A DNA stretch of 64,000 nt from positions 248,001 to 312,000 of the forward strand of contig NZ_JAHRGL010000019.1 in the NCBI RefSeq assembly GCF_019097855.1, in the 5' to 3' direction. Source of the DNA: Geopseudomonas aromaticivorans. Lineage in GTDB: Bacteria; Pseudomonadota; Gammaproteobacteria; Pseudomonadales; Pseudomonadaceae. Positions 1-12,656 of this stretch are shown here, piece after piece. The position numbers and the translations under genes are program-made. Under the pieces are notes generated by a model. It did no database searches and had not been told where the DNA came from. It saw only the letters and a list, made by a program, of their open reading frames with translations. Every line of letters starts with the position of its first letter. The stretch's first letter is position 1.

Positions 1-213
1 CACGGCGTGCTGCCGATCCAGGCGTGCTGACCTGATCGTTATGACGCGCAACGGAGTCTCGAAAGACGCCGCAAGGGTGATGTCGCGTTGTTTTTGTAAC
101 GGCGTGCGACTAGGTAGGAGAGCTTAGTCCTCGGGGCGTGGACTGTGAAGAAAGCTTTGGGATGGGTGCGACACTTGGTCGCGTGCGGAAGGGGTTTCGG
201 CGGGGAGGGGTTA

Positions 214-240
214 GGGCGCGCCGCCTTGCACGGCGCGCCC
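214..240 (-). terminator. Putative terminator after ccoP
   Basis: A perfect 10-bp stem (GGGCGCGCCG paired with CGGCGCGCCC) with a 7-nt loop lies just downstream of the ccoP stop. The T tract that should follow on the minus strand is poor (TAACCCC), so termination strength is uncertain. Between the left edge and this hairpin (1-213) I see no convincing gene. In related genomes a second cco operon can follow here, but its start is not visible. Confidence 0.5.
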
Positions 241-247
241 GTCCGAC

Positions 248-1159
248 TTACTTGGCGGGTTGTTGCGACAGGCTGTACACGTAGGCAGCCAGCAGGTGGA
301 CCTTGTCGTTGCCGAGCATGTCCTTCTGCGCCGGCATCATGCCGTTACGACCAAAGCGCAGGGTCTGCTGAACCTGAGCGAAGCTGGAGCCGTACAGCCA
401 GGTGCCGTCGGTGAGGTTCGGGGCGCCCATGGCCTGGGTACCCTTGCCTTCGGCGCCGTGGCAGACCGCACAGTTGGTGGCGAAAGTCTTCTGGCCAGCC
501 GCGATGTCCACGCCTTCGGGGTTCTTCAGGCCGGACAGGCTGCGCACATAGCCAGCGACGTTCTTGATGCCTTCCTCGCCGAGGATGTCCTTCCAGGCCG
601 GCATCGCGGCCTGACGGCCGCCCATGATGGTGGTCTTGATGGTGTCGGCTTGGCCGCCATACAGCCAATCATGGTCGGTCAGGTTCGGAAAACCAAAGGC
701 GCCCTTGGCGTCGGAGCCATGGCATACGGAGCAGTTGGAGGCGAACAGACGAGAGCCCATCTTCAGGGCCTGTTCGTCCTTGGCTACCTCGGCCACCGGC
801 ATGGCGGCGAACTTGGCATACAGCGGGCCGTACTGCTCGTTGGCGCGATCCATTTCGCGTTGCCACTGGCTGACCTGGGTCCAGCCGCCCTCGTAGCCCG
901 GCAGGACGCCTTTCCAGGTGCCCAGGCCCGGGTAGAGGACCAGATACAGCGCACCGAAGATCAGGGTGCCGAGGAACAGCATGAACCACCAACGCGGCAG
1001 CGGGTTGTCGTACTCCTCGATGCCGTCGAAGGTGTGCCCCATGGTCTGGTCCGTGGTGTCCGGACGCTGGCCCTTGCGGGTTGCGAAAATCAGCCACGTC
1101 AACGCCAGCAGGGTGCCGACGGTGAGGATGGTGATGTAGATACTCCAAAAGCCTGTCAT
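248..1159 (-). CDS. ccoP: cbb3-type cytochrome c oxidase subunit III, CcoP
   Basis: Membrane-anchored dihaem cytochrome c of the high-affinity cbb3 oxidase; it passes electrons from soluble cytochrome c to CcoO and CcoN. The 303-aa product has two N-terminal transmembrane segments (about residues 5-25 and 57-77), the family-typical stretch [14 protein letters not shown], and two haem-binding CxxCH motifs (CSVCH at 143-147, CAVCH at 230-234). A good ribosome-binding site (AGGAG) precedes the ATG. It is the last gene of the ccoN-ccoO-ccoP operon. Only 29 bp separate it from ccoO, so the small ccoQ gene usually found there is absent. Identification is secure. Confidence 0.97.
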   Translation of the reverse strand: MTGFWSIYITILTVGTLLALTWLIFATRKGQRPDTTDQTMGHTFDGIEEYDNPLPRWWFMLFLGTLIFGALYLVLYPGLGTWKGVLPGYEGGWTQVSQWQREMDRANEQYGPLYAKFAAMPVAEVAKDEQALKMGSRLFASNCSVCHGSDAKGAFGFPNLTDHDWLYGGQADTIKTTIMGGRQAAMPAWKDILGEEGIKNVAGYVRSLSGLKNPEGVDIAAGQKTFATNCAVCHGAEGKGTQAMGAPNLTDGTWLYGSSFAQVQQTLRFGRNGMMPAQKDMLGNDKVHLLAAYVYSLSQQPAK

Positions 1160-1188
1160 GGATTATTACTCCTGGCTAAGGCCGCGCT

Positions 1189-1799
1189 TCAGCGCTTGCT
1201 CTTGAGGCTGGTACCGAGGACCTGCAGGTACGCGACCAGTGCGTCCATTTCGGTCTTGCCCTTGACTGCGTCACGGGCCCCGGCCATGTCTTCCTGGGTG
1301 TAGGGCACGCCCACGGCATGCAGCGCTTTCATCTTGGTCGCGGTGTCCTGGCCGTCGAGCTTGTTCTCCACCAGCCACGGGTAGGCCGGCATCTTCGACT
1401 CGGGCACTACGTTGCGTGGGTTGTACAGGTGGGCGCGGTGCCAGTCGTCCGAGTAGCGGCCGCCGACGCGAGCCAAGTCCGGACCGGTACGCTTGGAGCC
1501 CCACAGGAACGGATGGTCGTAGACGCTTTCGCCGGCGACCGAGTAGTGACCATAGCGCTCGGTCTCGGCGCGGAACGGACGCACCATCTGCGAGTGGCAG
1601 CTGACGCAGCCTTCCTTGATGTAGATGTCACGGCCTTCCAGTTGCAGCGCGGTATAGGGCTTGAGGCCCTCGACCGGCTGGGTGGTTTCCTTCTGGAAGA
1701 ACAGCGGGACGATCTGGGTCAGGCCGCCGATGCTGACAGCGAAGACCATCAGCAGCGCCATCAGGCCGATGTTCTTCTCGATGATTTCGTGCTTGTTCA

Positions 1800-1800
<1 letters not shown>
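1189..1800 (-). CDS. ccoO: cbb3-type cytochrome c oxidase subunit II, CcoO
   Basis: Monohaem cytochrome c subunit of cbb3 oxidase, held in the inner membrane by one N-terminal helix (about residues 10-32). The haem motif CVSCH is at residues 65-69, with family-typical sequence after it ([25 protein letters not shown]). At 203 aa it has the usual length. Its ATG overlaps the ccoN stop codon by one base (TGATG on the minus strand), so the two are probably translationally coupled. It carries electrons from CcoP to the catalytic subunit CcoN. Confidence 0.97.
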
Positions 1801-3242
<1,442 letters not shown>

Positions 3243-3318
3243 TTTCGAGGTTCCACGACTAATGGGCTTGATCGGAAAAAGATCAGCGTCAGCATGGATA
3301 AACTGCTTTGGACAGATG

Positions 3319-3332
3319 TTGATACAAATCAA
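3319..3332 (-). promoter_or_regulatory. Anr/FNR box upstream of ccoN
   Basis: TTGATACAAATCAA is a perfect match to the FNR/Anr consensus TTGAT-N4-ATCAA. On the minus strand a plausible -10 (TATCCA, 3300-3295) lies at the distance expected for a site centred near -40, so activation of ccoN under low oxygen is likely. The box also lies only 28 bp upstream of the divergent hydrolase start, so it may affect that gene too. Confidence 0.88.
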
Positions 3333-3359
3333 AGCCATAGGCCACATGGGGTCTTTAGT

Positions 3360-3991
3360 GTGAGTTTTGCCGAACTTTTATGGTCCGGGCCGGTCGTCGG
3401 CGTGCGCGGACGATTGATTCTTGCCCACGGCGCCGGTGCGCCGATGGACAGTCCGTTCATGACCGAAATGGCCGAACGCCTGGGCGAAAACGGTGTGCGG
3501 GTGGTGCGCTTCGAGTTCCCCTACATGGCTGATCGGCGCCGCGATGGCGGCAGGCGCCCGCCCAATCCGCAGGCGCGCCTGCTGGAGTGCTGGCGGCAGG
3601 TGTGGGATGCGGTGAATGCCTGCGAGCCGGGCCCCTGGGCCATCGGTGGCAAGTCGATGGGGGGGCGCATGGCCAGCCTGCTGGCCGACGAGCTGGCACC
3701 GACCGCGCTGGTCTGCCTCGGCTACCCGTTCCATGCCGCCGGCAAGCCGGAGAAGCCGCGGGTCGCGCATCTGGCGACGCTCGCGACCCCCACCCTGATC
3801 GTGCAGGGCGAGCGCGACGCGCTGGGTAACCGCGAGCGGGTGGCCGGCTACCTGCTGTCGCCGGCCATCCGATTGCTCTGGCTATCCTCTGCCGATCACG
3901 ACCTCAAGCCGCTCAAGGCCTCCGGCTTCAGCCACGCCCAGCATCTGCAGGAGGCCGCGCGGGCGGTGGCGGACTTCCTCGGCGGGGGCCG

Positions 3992-3995
<4 letters not shown>
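3360..3995 (+). CDS. Alpha/beta-fold hydrolase (KANL3/TEX30-like)
   Basis: Cytoplasmic alpha/beta hydrolase of about 211 aa, substrate unknown. The early motif [16 protein letters not shown] is characteristic of the COG3571/TEX30-like family. The nucleophile elbow is GGKSMGG, and a late SADHDL provides the likely catalytic His. The start is uncertain: an in-frame ATG at 3294 would put the Anr box inside the gene, so I prefer the GTG at 3360, which has GGGG upstream. It is divergent from ccoN. Its TAA overlaps the acnA stop codon on the other strand. Function cannot be named further. Confidence 0.8.
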
Positions 3996-6664
<2,669 letters not shown>

Positions 6665-6780
6665 GGTGGCGTCTTCCGGCTGGAGCGGGCTTGATTCTTA
6701 AGCCTAGTCCGTCCGCCGCCGCTCGGTTGGCCGCGCCGCCGCTTTGCGCGACAATGGCGGCCTGTCACGCGGAGTTCCCC

Positions 6781-7020
6781 ATGTCCCAGCAACCCGACGC
6801 CATTCTCGACGCCAGCGGTCTCAACTGCCCCGAACCGGTGATGATGCTGCACAACAAGGTGCGCGACCTGCCGGCCGGCGGCCTGCTCAAGGTGATCGCC
6901 ACCGACCCCTCGACCCGCCGCGACATTCCCAAGTTCTGCCTGTTCCTCGGCCACGAGCTGCTCGAGCAGCAGGAAGAGGCGGGCACCTACCTGTACTGGA
7001 TCCGCAAGAAGGCGGAGTGA
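6781..7020 (+). CDS. tusA: TusA-family sulfur carrier protein
   Basis: Small 79-aa cytoplasmic protein of the TusA/SirA family, which relays persulfide sulfur, classically from IscS toward tRNA 2-thiouridine synthesis. The signature [15 protein letters not shown] contains the sulfur-accepting Cys16, and the C-terminus ([20 protein letters not shown]) fits the family. I chose the ATG at 6781 because it gives the canonical N-terminus; in-frame codons upstream are not family-like. It is monocistronic, divergent from acnA, and followed by a strong hairpin. Pseudomonads often carry more than one TusA paralogue, so the exact role is uncertain. Confidence 0.9.
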   Translation: MSQQPDAILDASGLNCPEPVMMLHNKVRDLPAGGLLKVIATDPSTRRDIPKFCLFLGHELLEQQEEAGTYLYWIRKKAE

Positions 7021-7027
7021 GTCTGCA

Positions 7028-7062
7028 AAGCAGAAGAGGCGCCACTGGCACCTCTTCTGCTT
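7028..7062. terminator. Hairpin between tusA and the S8 protease gene
   Basis: A perfect 12-bp stem (AAGCAGAAGAGG paired with CCTCTTCTGCTT) with an 11-nt loop lies between two convergent genes. It probably serves both strands, although flanking T tracts are weak. Confidence 0.7.
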
Positions 7063-7083
7063 GAGCGACAGCAATCAGCTATC

Positions 7084-9009
7084 TCAGCACTTTCCTTTCG
7101 GATGGGTGCAGCCGCTGCCGCCACCACCCGAGCTACCCCCGCCATTTCCACTACTGACACTGCCACTGACGGTCCTTTTGCCGGCTTTCAGGTTCAGGGT
7201 GGCGTTGACCGAGGTGCTGCCATTGCTGTCAGTCACCGTCTGGGTCACCGTGTAGACCCCGGATGCCGGGTAGGTGTGAGCGGGGCTGGTGCCCGTGCCG
7301 TCGGGCGAGTTGTCACCCCATACCCATCGATAGCTCAGGGTGCCTGCGCCGCTGCCCGAGGCGCTGAACGTGCAGGTCAGGCCGAGGCAGCTGTAGCTGA
7401 ATGCGGCAACCGGGGGCGTGCCGCTACCTCCGCCCGTCGATGCGACGTCGTTGCGCAACGCGGCCGCGAGATCGAGCCGACCGTTGGCTGTCCAGTTCAG
7501 CAAGTTCTGCCCTTTTGCTCCGATCTTGGCGGCGTTCTGTTCCAGGCGCTCGCGCACGGCCAGGCTGCACGGCATGCCGGCGTAGTTGCAGTCGGCGGCG
7601 GCCTTTGGCGCGCTGCTTGCCAGGCGAGTGTAGAGGTCGTCCCACACCAGCGCCGCGGCACCGGCGACCAAGGGGGCGGACATTGAGGTGCCGCTCCACC
7701 AGTCCACGCAGCTGTCGCTGTCTGAGGTGAGGCCGCAGTTGGCGCTGGGGAGGATGCCGATGATGTCCTGCCCCGGCGCGGCCAGGGATACCCAGTGGTC
7801 AGTCGAGCGGCTGTAGGTCGAGAAACTGGCGCGATCATCGTCATGATTGGAGGCTGCGACAGACAACACGGTAGATTTTCCGGTGCTGTCGGTGCAAGCC
7901 GCAGGATAGGTGCGGCTGGTGTTGCCATTGTTGCCGGCGGCGGCGATCAGCAGCACGCCCTGGTTGCGGGCGAACTCGATGGCGTCGCACTCGGCACTCG
8001 AGGCATCGGTCTGGGTGATCTCGCCGGTAGCGGGGTCGATCAGGTCGCTGGCGTAGCTCATGGTGATAACCTGGTACTGGCTGCGTACCAGGCTGCCATT
8101 GGCAAACTGATCGGAGGCGGCCAGCAGGATCGCTTCGCTTGAGCCCGAGACCGGACAGAGGCCTACCTCATAGATGTAAATACCGTCGGTCACCCATTCC
8201 AGGTAGCACACCTTGAAGATGCCGGCCCCGGTGTTCCAGCCGACGCCAGCGATGCCTTCACTATTACCCGTGTTGGCGACCGCCTCGCCGGCAACGAAGG
8301 TACCATGGCCGTAGTTGTCACAGGCTGGCTCGTCGGTCGGGCAGGTGTCGAGGCCGGATCCCGGGTTGGGGCCGACCACATTGACCCGCTCCAGACACTT
8401 GCCACTCAGGTCGGGAATATTGCAGTCAGCGCCGCTGTCCAGCACGGCGATCTTCGGCTTGTCGTAGGAAGTCGGGTCGCCGGTTTTGCCCGTGGTCTGA
8501 TCCCAGCTTTCGGGCGCATTGATATCGGCATTCGGCGTGCCACTGGTGACCTCGAGCGATGCGCCAAAGATCGTCTGGTTGACGTACAGGTGGTTCTGCC
8601 CGGTGTTGTGCAGGTACCACTGCTCGGTGAAGTAGTTGGCGCCGCCAGCCAGCGTCGGTCCCGGCTCCTCGCTTGGCATCACTAGTAGCCGGTAATAGTC
8701 CGGCTCTGCGTACAGCACGTTGGGGTTGTGCTGGTAGGCCGCGATGGTTGCTTCGACCATGCCGGTTGGCACCTGCATCACCTGCACGTCGATCTCGGGC
8801 AGGGTGCGCAGGGGGACCGCATGGACATTGCGATGCTCGGCATTCATCTCGACGGCGGTGGTACCCGGCTTGAACTTGACCAAGACACGGTCTGGGGCGT
8901 AACGGGGGATGTTGAGCTTGCTGAGATCTGGCGGTGTTGCGGCGAGGAGGTTGTTGGCTCCCAGCAGCGTGAGCGCCAGGACGGTCGCTATTATCTGTAA
9001 GGGGTTCAC
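7084..9009 (-). CDS. Secreted S8 (subtilisin-like) serine protease with PKD domain
   Basis: Exported protease of 641 aa. Order: Sec signal peptide (about 1-24, ending NNLLAA), an N-terminal prodomain-like region (about 35-110), the catalytic domain, a PKD domain (about 535-610) and a Gly/Ser-rich tail ending CTHPKGKC. The triad is visible as Asp191 (IAVLDSGAD), His235 (NYGHGTFVAG) and Ser442 (SGTSMSAPLVAG), with oxyanion Asn360 (AAAGNNG). Many cysteines suggest disulfides in the periplasm or outside the cell. The tail lacks a transmembrane segment, so it is not a standard GlyGly-CTERM. It stands alone between convergent tusA and the MATE gene. Substrate unknown. Confidence 0.9.
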   Translation of the reverse strand: MNPLQIIATVLALTLLGANNLLAATPPDLSKLNIPRYAPDRVLVKFKPGTTAVEMNAEHRNVHAVPLRTLPEIDVQVMQVPTGMVEATIAAYQHNPNVLYAEPDYYRLLVMPSEEPGPTLAGGANYFTEQWYLHNTGQNHLYVNQTIFGASLEVTSGTPNADINAPESWDQTTGKTGDPTSYDKPKIAVLDSGADCNIPDLSGKCLERVNVVGPNPGSGLDTCPTDEPACDNYGHGTFVAGEAVANTGNSEGIAGVGWNTGAGIFKVCYLEWVTDGIYIYEVGLCPVSGSSEAILLAASDQFANGSLVRSQYQVITMSYASDLIDPATGEITQTDASSAECDAIEFARNQGVLLIAAAGNNGNTSRTYPAACTDSTGKSTVLSVAASNHDDDRASFSTYSRSTDHWVSLAAPGQDIIGILPSANCGLTSDSDSCVDWWSGTSMSAPLVAGAAALVWDDLYTRLASSAPKAAADCNYAGMPCSLAVRERLEQNAAKIGAKGQNLLNWTANGRLDLAAALRNDVASTGGGSGTPPVAAFSYSCLGLTCTFSASGSGAGTLSYRWVWGDNSPDGTGTSPAHTYPASGVYTVTQTVTDSNGSTSVNATLNLKAGKRTVSGSVSSGNGGGSSGGGGSGCTHPKGKC

Positions 9010-9148
9010 GAGACGCCTCCCGTTCGTTGAGCAGGGGCCGGTTACAACTGCCTCGAGAGCTGTAAAGCACCCGATTAACCAGCGAGAACTTAGGTATAGG
9101 CGAGGGCGATGAGGCGCGCGTAATGCTCTTGTCGCGCAGACCCGCTCA

Positions 9149-9179
9149 CCTGACAGCCGGCAGTGACCGGCGAGTCAGG
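9149..9179 (-). terminator. Putative terminator after the MATE gene
   Basis: A two-part hairpin (CCTGAC/GTCAGG outside, GCCGG/CCGGC inside, small bulges) lies 25 bp past the MATE stop codon. The rest of the 194-bp gap (9010-9203) should hold the protease promoter, but I see no convincing -35/-10 pair. Confidence 0.5.
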
Positions 9180-9203
9180 CGCAGCGGCAAGTGTGTTCCG
9201 GGC

Positions 9204-10601
9204 TCACGCTTCGCGGCTGGCGCGGATGCTGCGCCGCGCGCTGCGTTGCAGGCGCACGCCGAGCAGTAGCGCAGCGCAGGTCAGGCCCACCACCAGCCCC
9301 TGCCACAGTCCGGCCGGGCCGCTGGCCGGGCCGAACCAGTCGCCGAGGCCCAGGCCGTAGCCGATCGGCAGGCCGATTCCCCAGTAGGCCAGCAGGGTGA
9401 TCAGCATGGTCGCGCGGGTGTCGTGGTAGCCACGCAGGGCGCCGGCGGCCGTGACCTGGATGGCGTCGGAAAACTGGAACAGCGCCGAGTACATCAGCAG
9501 CGCGCTGGCCACGGCGAGCACCTCGGCGTCCGGGGTGTACAGGCGGGCGATGTCCGCGCGCAGCAGCAACATGAGGCTCGCGGACAGGCAGGCATAGACC
9601 AGCGCCGTGGCCATTGCCACCCCCGCAGAGAAGCGCGCATCGCGCGGCGCCCCGCGTCCCAGCGCCTGGCCGACCCGTACCGTGGTGGCCATGGCCAGCG
9701 AGTAGGGGATCATGAACACCATCGAGGAAAAGTTCAGCGCCACCTGATGTCCGGCCACCACGCTGGCGCCCAGGCTGCCAATCAGCAGGGCGATCAGCGA
9801 GAAGATGCTGGCCTCGGCGAAGATGGCGATGCCGATCGGCAGGCCGAGCGTCAGCAGCGCGCGGATTTCCAGCCACTGCGGCCGTTCCAGGCGCTCGAAC
9901 AACCGGCTGGAGCGGTAGACCGGTGCCCAGTGCACCCACCACAGCATGGCGCCGAGCATGAACCACAGCACCAGCGCGGTGGCCCAGCCGCAACCGACGC
10001 CGCCCATGGCCGGCAGGCCGAGCTTGCCGTAGATGAACATGTAGTTGAGCGGGATGTTCAGCAGCAGGCCGAGCAGACCGATCACCATGGTTGGCCGGGT
10101 GCTGCCCAGGCCGTCGCTGAAGCCACGCAGGACCTGATACAACGCCAGCGCCGGAAAGCCGAGCGCCACGGCCTGCAGGTAGCCCATGGTCGTCGCGCGC
10201 AGCGAGGCCTCCACCTGCATCAGCACCAGTACCGGCTCGGCAGCGAACAGCAGCGCGGCGGCGATCAGGCCGATGGCCAGCGCCAGCCACAGCGCCTGGC
10301 GCACCAGCGGACCGATCAGCACGTAGGTCCCGGCCCCCACCTTGCGCGACACCTTGGCGGTGGTCGCCAGCAGGATGCCGCCCATCAGCAGCAGCATCGG
10401 TACCCAGATCGAGTTGCCCAGCGCCACGGCGGCCAGGTCCCGCGGGCCGACCCGCCCGGCCATCACGGTATCGACGAAGCCCATGGCTGTGTTGGCGAGC
10501 TGTGCGACCATGATCGGGCCGGCGAGGGCGAGCAGGGTCCTGACTTCGGTGAGGCTACGACGAAAGCGGGAGGGGGCGGGAGAAGCGGGCAGGGCGGACA
10601 T
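9204..10601 (-). CDS. MATE-family multidrug/Na+ or H+ antiporter (NorM/PmpM-like)
   Basis: Inner-membrane exporter of 465 aa with about 12 transmembrane helices, typical of the MATE family, which exports cationic drugs in exchange for H+ or Na+. Typical sequence includes LALAGPIMVAQLANTAMGFVDT near the N-terminus, VGARDLAAVALGNSIW-like sequence after helix 2, and RVGQALGRG in the second half. The frame is open well upstream, but the ATG at 10601 gives a normal N-terminus and has GAGG upstream. It is divergent from pdxB across a 127-bp promoter region. PmpM of P. aeruginosa is the closest known type I can name; orthology is not certain. Confidence 0.92.
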   Translation of the reverse strand: MSALPASPAPSRFRRSLTEVRTLLALAGPIMVAQLANTAMGFVDTVMAGRVGPRDLAAVALGNSIWVPMLLLMGGILLATTAKVSRKVGAGTYVLIGPLVRQALWLALAIGLIAAALLFAAEPVLVLMQVEASLRATTMGYLQAVALGFPALALYQVLRGFSDGLGSTRPTMVIGLLGLLLNIPLNYMFIYGKLGLPAMGGVGCGWATALVLWFMLGAMLWWVHWAPVYRSSRLFERLERPQWLEIRALLTLGLPIGIAIFAEASIFSLIALLIGSLGASVVAGHQVALNFSSMVFMIPYSLAMATTVRVGQALGRGAPRDARFSAGVAMATALVYACLSASLMLLLRADIARLYTPDAEVLAVASALLMYSALFQFSDAIQVTAAGALRGYHDTRATMLITLLAYWGIGLPIGYGLGLGDWFGPASGPAGLWQGLVVGLTCAALLLGVRLQRSARRSIRASREA

Positions 10602-10728
10602 CGACAGACCTCGACAAACAGCTGGCCAGTCTACGCCGCGCACCGAAATGGGGCCAGCACAGGGCCGCGCCGATGGTGCCGATGGGGTAAAGTGACGGCA
10701 ACTTCCCGACCTTCCGACGGACACTCCC

Positions 10729-11871
10729 ATGCGCCTGCTGGCCGACGAAAACATCCCGCTGCTCGATCCTTTCTTTGCTGCGTTCGGCGAGATCCGCCGC
10801 CTGCCCGGCCGCGCCATCGACCGCGCCGCGGTGGCCAATGCCGACGCGCTGCTGGTGCGCTCGGTGACCCGCGTCGACCGGGCGCTGCTGGACGGCAGCC
10901 CGGTGCAGTTCGTCGGCACCTGCACCATCGGTACCGATCACTTGGACCTGCCGTATTTCGCCGAAGCCGGTATCGCCTGGTCCAGCGCGCCGGGCTGTAA
11001 CGCCCGTGGGGTGGTGGAGTACGTGCTCGGCGCGCTGTTCGCCCTGGCCGAGCGGCGCGGCGCCGAGTTGGCCACGCGCACCTACGGCGTGGTCGGTGCC
11101 GGTCAGGTCGGTAGCCGCCTGGTGGAAGTGCTGCGTGGTCTGGGCTGGACGGTGCTGGTCTGCGATCCGCCGCGCCAGGCGCGCGAGGGCGGCGACTTCG
11201 TCACCCTCGAGGAAATCCTCCAGCACTGCGACGTGATCAGCCTGCACACCCCGCTGACCCGCGACGGCGCCGACGCCACCTGGCATCTGCTGGATGCCGA
11301 GCGGCTGGCGCAGCTCAAGCCCGGCTGCTGGCTGATCAATGCCAGCCGCGGCGCAGTGGTCGACAACCCGGCGCTCAAGGCGCACCTCTCGGGCGGCGCC
11401 GATCTCGAGGTGGTGCTGGATGTGTGGGAAGGCGAGCCGGAGGTGGATGTCGAACTGGCGGCCTTGTGCCGTCTGGCCACCCCGCACATCGCCGGTTACA
11501 GCCTGGACGGCAAGCTGCGCGGCACCGAGCAGATCTACCAGGCGTTCTGCGCCTGGCGCGGTGAGCCAGCGCAAGTCGAGCTGGCGCAGCTGTTGCCGCC
11601 GGCCTGGCTGGGCGAGCTGGTTCTGCATGAACAGGCCGATCCGGCCTGGGCGCTGGCGATGGTCTGCCGTGCGGTCTACGACCCGCGGCTGGATGACGCT
11701 GCCTTTCGCCGCAGTCTGCTCGGCGATGCCGAACAGCGCCGTCTCGGCTTCGATGCTCTGCGCAAGCACTATCCGATGCGCCGCGAGTTGCCCGATCTGA
11801 CGGTGCGGGTGGGCGGGACGGCGCAACAACTGCGTCGTCAGTTGGCGGCTCTGGGGGTGCGGCTGGCCTGA
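10729..11871 (+). CDS. pdxB: Erythronate-4-phosphate dehydrogenase
   Basis: NAD-dependent dehydrogenase, second step of the DXP-dependent vitamin B6 pathway (4-phosphoerythronate to its 2-oxo acid). At 380 aa it has the full length of the family. The D-2-hydroxyacid dehydrogenase core shows the Rossmann motif [12 protein letters not shown], catalytic-loop [10 protein letters not shown], the Glu region VWEGEPEVD and the His region [12 protein letters not shown]. The N-terminus [11 protein letters not shown] is diagnostic for PdxB. It is convergent with a 60-aa gene, and the two stop codons abut exactly (TGA/TCA). Confidence 0.97.
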   Translation: MRLLADENIPLLDPFFAAFGEIRRLPGRAIDRAAVANADALLVRSVTRVDRALLDGSPVQFVGTCTIGTDHLDLPYFAEAGIAWSSAPGCNARGVVEYVLGALFALAERRGAELATRTYGVVGAGQVGSRLVEVLRGLGWTVLVCDPPRQAREGGDFVTLEEILQHCDVISLHTPLTRDGADATWHLLDAERLAQLKPGCWLINASRGAVVDNPALKAHLSGGADLEVVLDVWEGEPEVDVELAALCRLATPHIAGYSLDGKLRGTEQIYQAFCAWRGEPAQVELAQLLPPAWLGELVLHEQADPAWALAMVCRAVYDPRLDDAAFRRSLLGDAEQRRLGFDALRKHYPMRRELPDLTVRVGGTAQQLRRQLAALGVRLA

Positions 11872-12054
11872 TCAGCCGAACAGACGGCGGAGCGGCTTGG
11901 TGCTCTGCTCCAGCTGGCGGCAGGCCTGCAGTATCATCTGTTCGGTGATCGGAATTTCCCGCCCCTGGGCATCGATGATGGCGCCCAGCTGCAGGTGGCG
12001 CAGTTTCTGGGCAGTGTGCTGGCGGCTGTGCGTAGTGTGCAGGGGATTGTGCAT
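11872..12054 (-). CDS. Conserved small protein of unknown function
   Basis: A 60-aa basic protein beginning MHNPLHTTHSRQHTAQK, with no signal peptide or membrane segment. I do not recognise a family. Two points support a real gene: a very good ribosome-binding site (AAGGAGAG) seven bases before the ATG, and a stop codon that abuts the pdxB stop. The central IIDAQGREIPITEQMI reads like a folded motif. Function unknown. Confidence 0.65.
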   Translation of the reverse strand: MHNPLHTTHSRQHTAQKLRHLQLGAIIDAQGREIPITEQMILQACRQLEQSTKPLRRLFG

Positions 12055-12137
12055 GACGTGCTCTCCTTGACGGTCAATGAGGGCAGTCTAGAAGCGACAG
12101 ATTAAGCGCCGGTGACAATTCTTCGGGGCCGCAAAGA

Positions 12138-12166
12138 CAAATGCCCGCAACCGGTGCGGGCATTTG
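12138..12166 (-). terminator. Terminator of ppnP
   Basis: A perfect 12-bp stem (CAAATGCCCGCA paired with TGCGGGCATTTG) with a 5-nt loop, followed on the minus strand by TCTTTG. It lies 45 bp past the ppnP stop. Confidence 0.8.
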
Positions 12167-12211
12167 GCAGGTGGAGTGTCCGGCGGGCGGAGGCCAGCCG
12201 GCGCAGCGCGC

Positions 12212-12493
12212 TCAGCGGTATTCGCAGAGGTAGGCGGTATCCTGGGCAACCTGCAGCTGGAACTTGCTGTCGGCCGGAACGTCGAACTTGCTGCCAGCGG
12301 CGAACGTTTCCCAGGCGTCGCTGCCCGGCAGCTTGACGGTCAGGGCACCGGCGATCACGTGCATGACCTCGGCCTTGGCGGTACCGAATTCGTATTCGCC
12401 GGGCGCCATCACGCCGACGGTGGCCGGGCCTTCGGCCATCTCGAAACCGATGGATTTGACGGTGCCGTTGAAGTACTCGTTGACCTTGAACAT
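12212..12493 (-). CDS. ppnP: Pyrimidine/purine nucleoside phosphorylase
   Basis: Small cupin-fold phosphorylase (93 aa; YaiE/DUF1255 family) that splits a range of nucleosides with phosphate into free base and ribose-1-phosphate. Family-typical sequence covers the whole protein: [17 protein letters not shown] at the start, [12 protein letters not shown], the cupin stretch [15 protein letters not shown] and the ending [12 protein letters not shown] lies upstream of the ATG. It is monocistronic, divergent from cti, and has its own terminator. The assignment is firm; its physiological role in nucleoside salvage is inferred from the family. Confidence 0.93.
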   Translation of the reverse strand: MFKVNEYFNGTVKSIGFEMAEGPATVGVMAPGEYEFGTAKAEVMHVIAGALTVKLPGSDAWETFAAGSKFDVPADSKFQLQVAQDTAYLCEYR

Positions 12494-12656
12494 GCGGGCC
12501 TCTGCATAAAGGAGAAAAAGGGCGCGCCAGTATGCCCAACGCCGGTGGGCGCGTCACCCGTACCGGCATCGATATCGCCGGAGAAGGTCTGTCGTCGGCG
12601 ACGGCCCCGGCGCAGAGCGCTAGAATCGTCCATTCGATTCGATCAGGAACAGGCCC

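Noticed and set aside
1160-1188. A ccoQ gene between ccoO and ccoP
   Set aside because: Only 29 bp are available, room for a ribosome-binding site but not a gene.
7084-7150. GlyGly-CTERM sorting signal on the S8 protease
   Set aside because: The Gly-rich stretch is present, but the hydrophobic helix and basic terminus required are missing.
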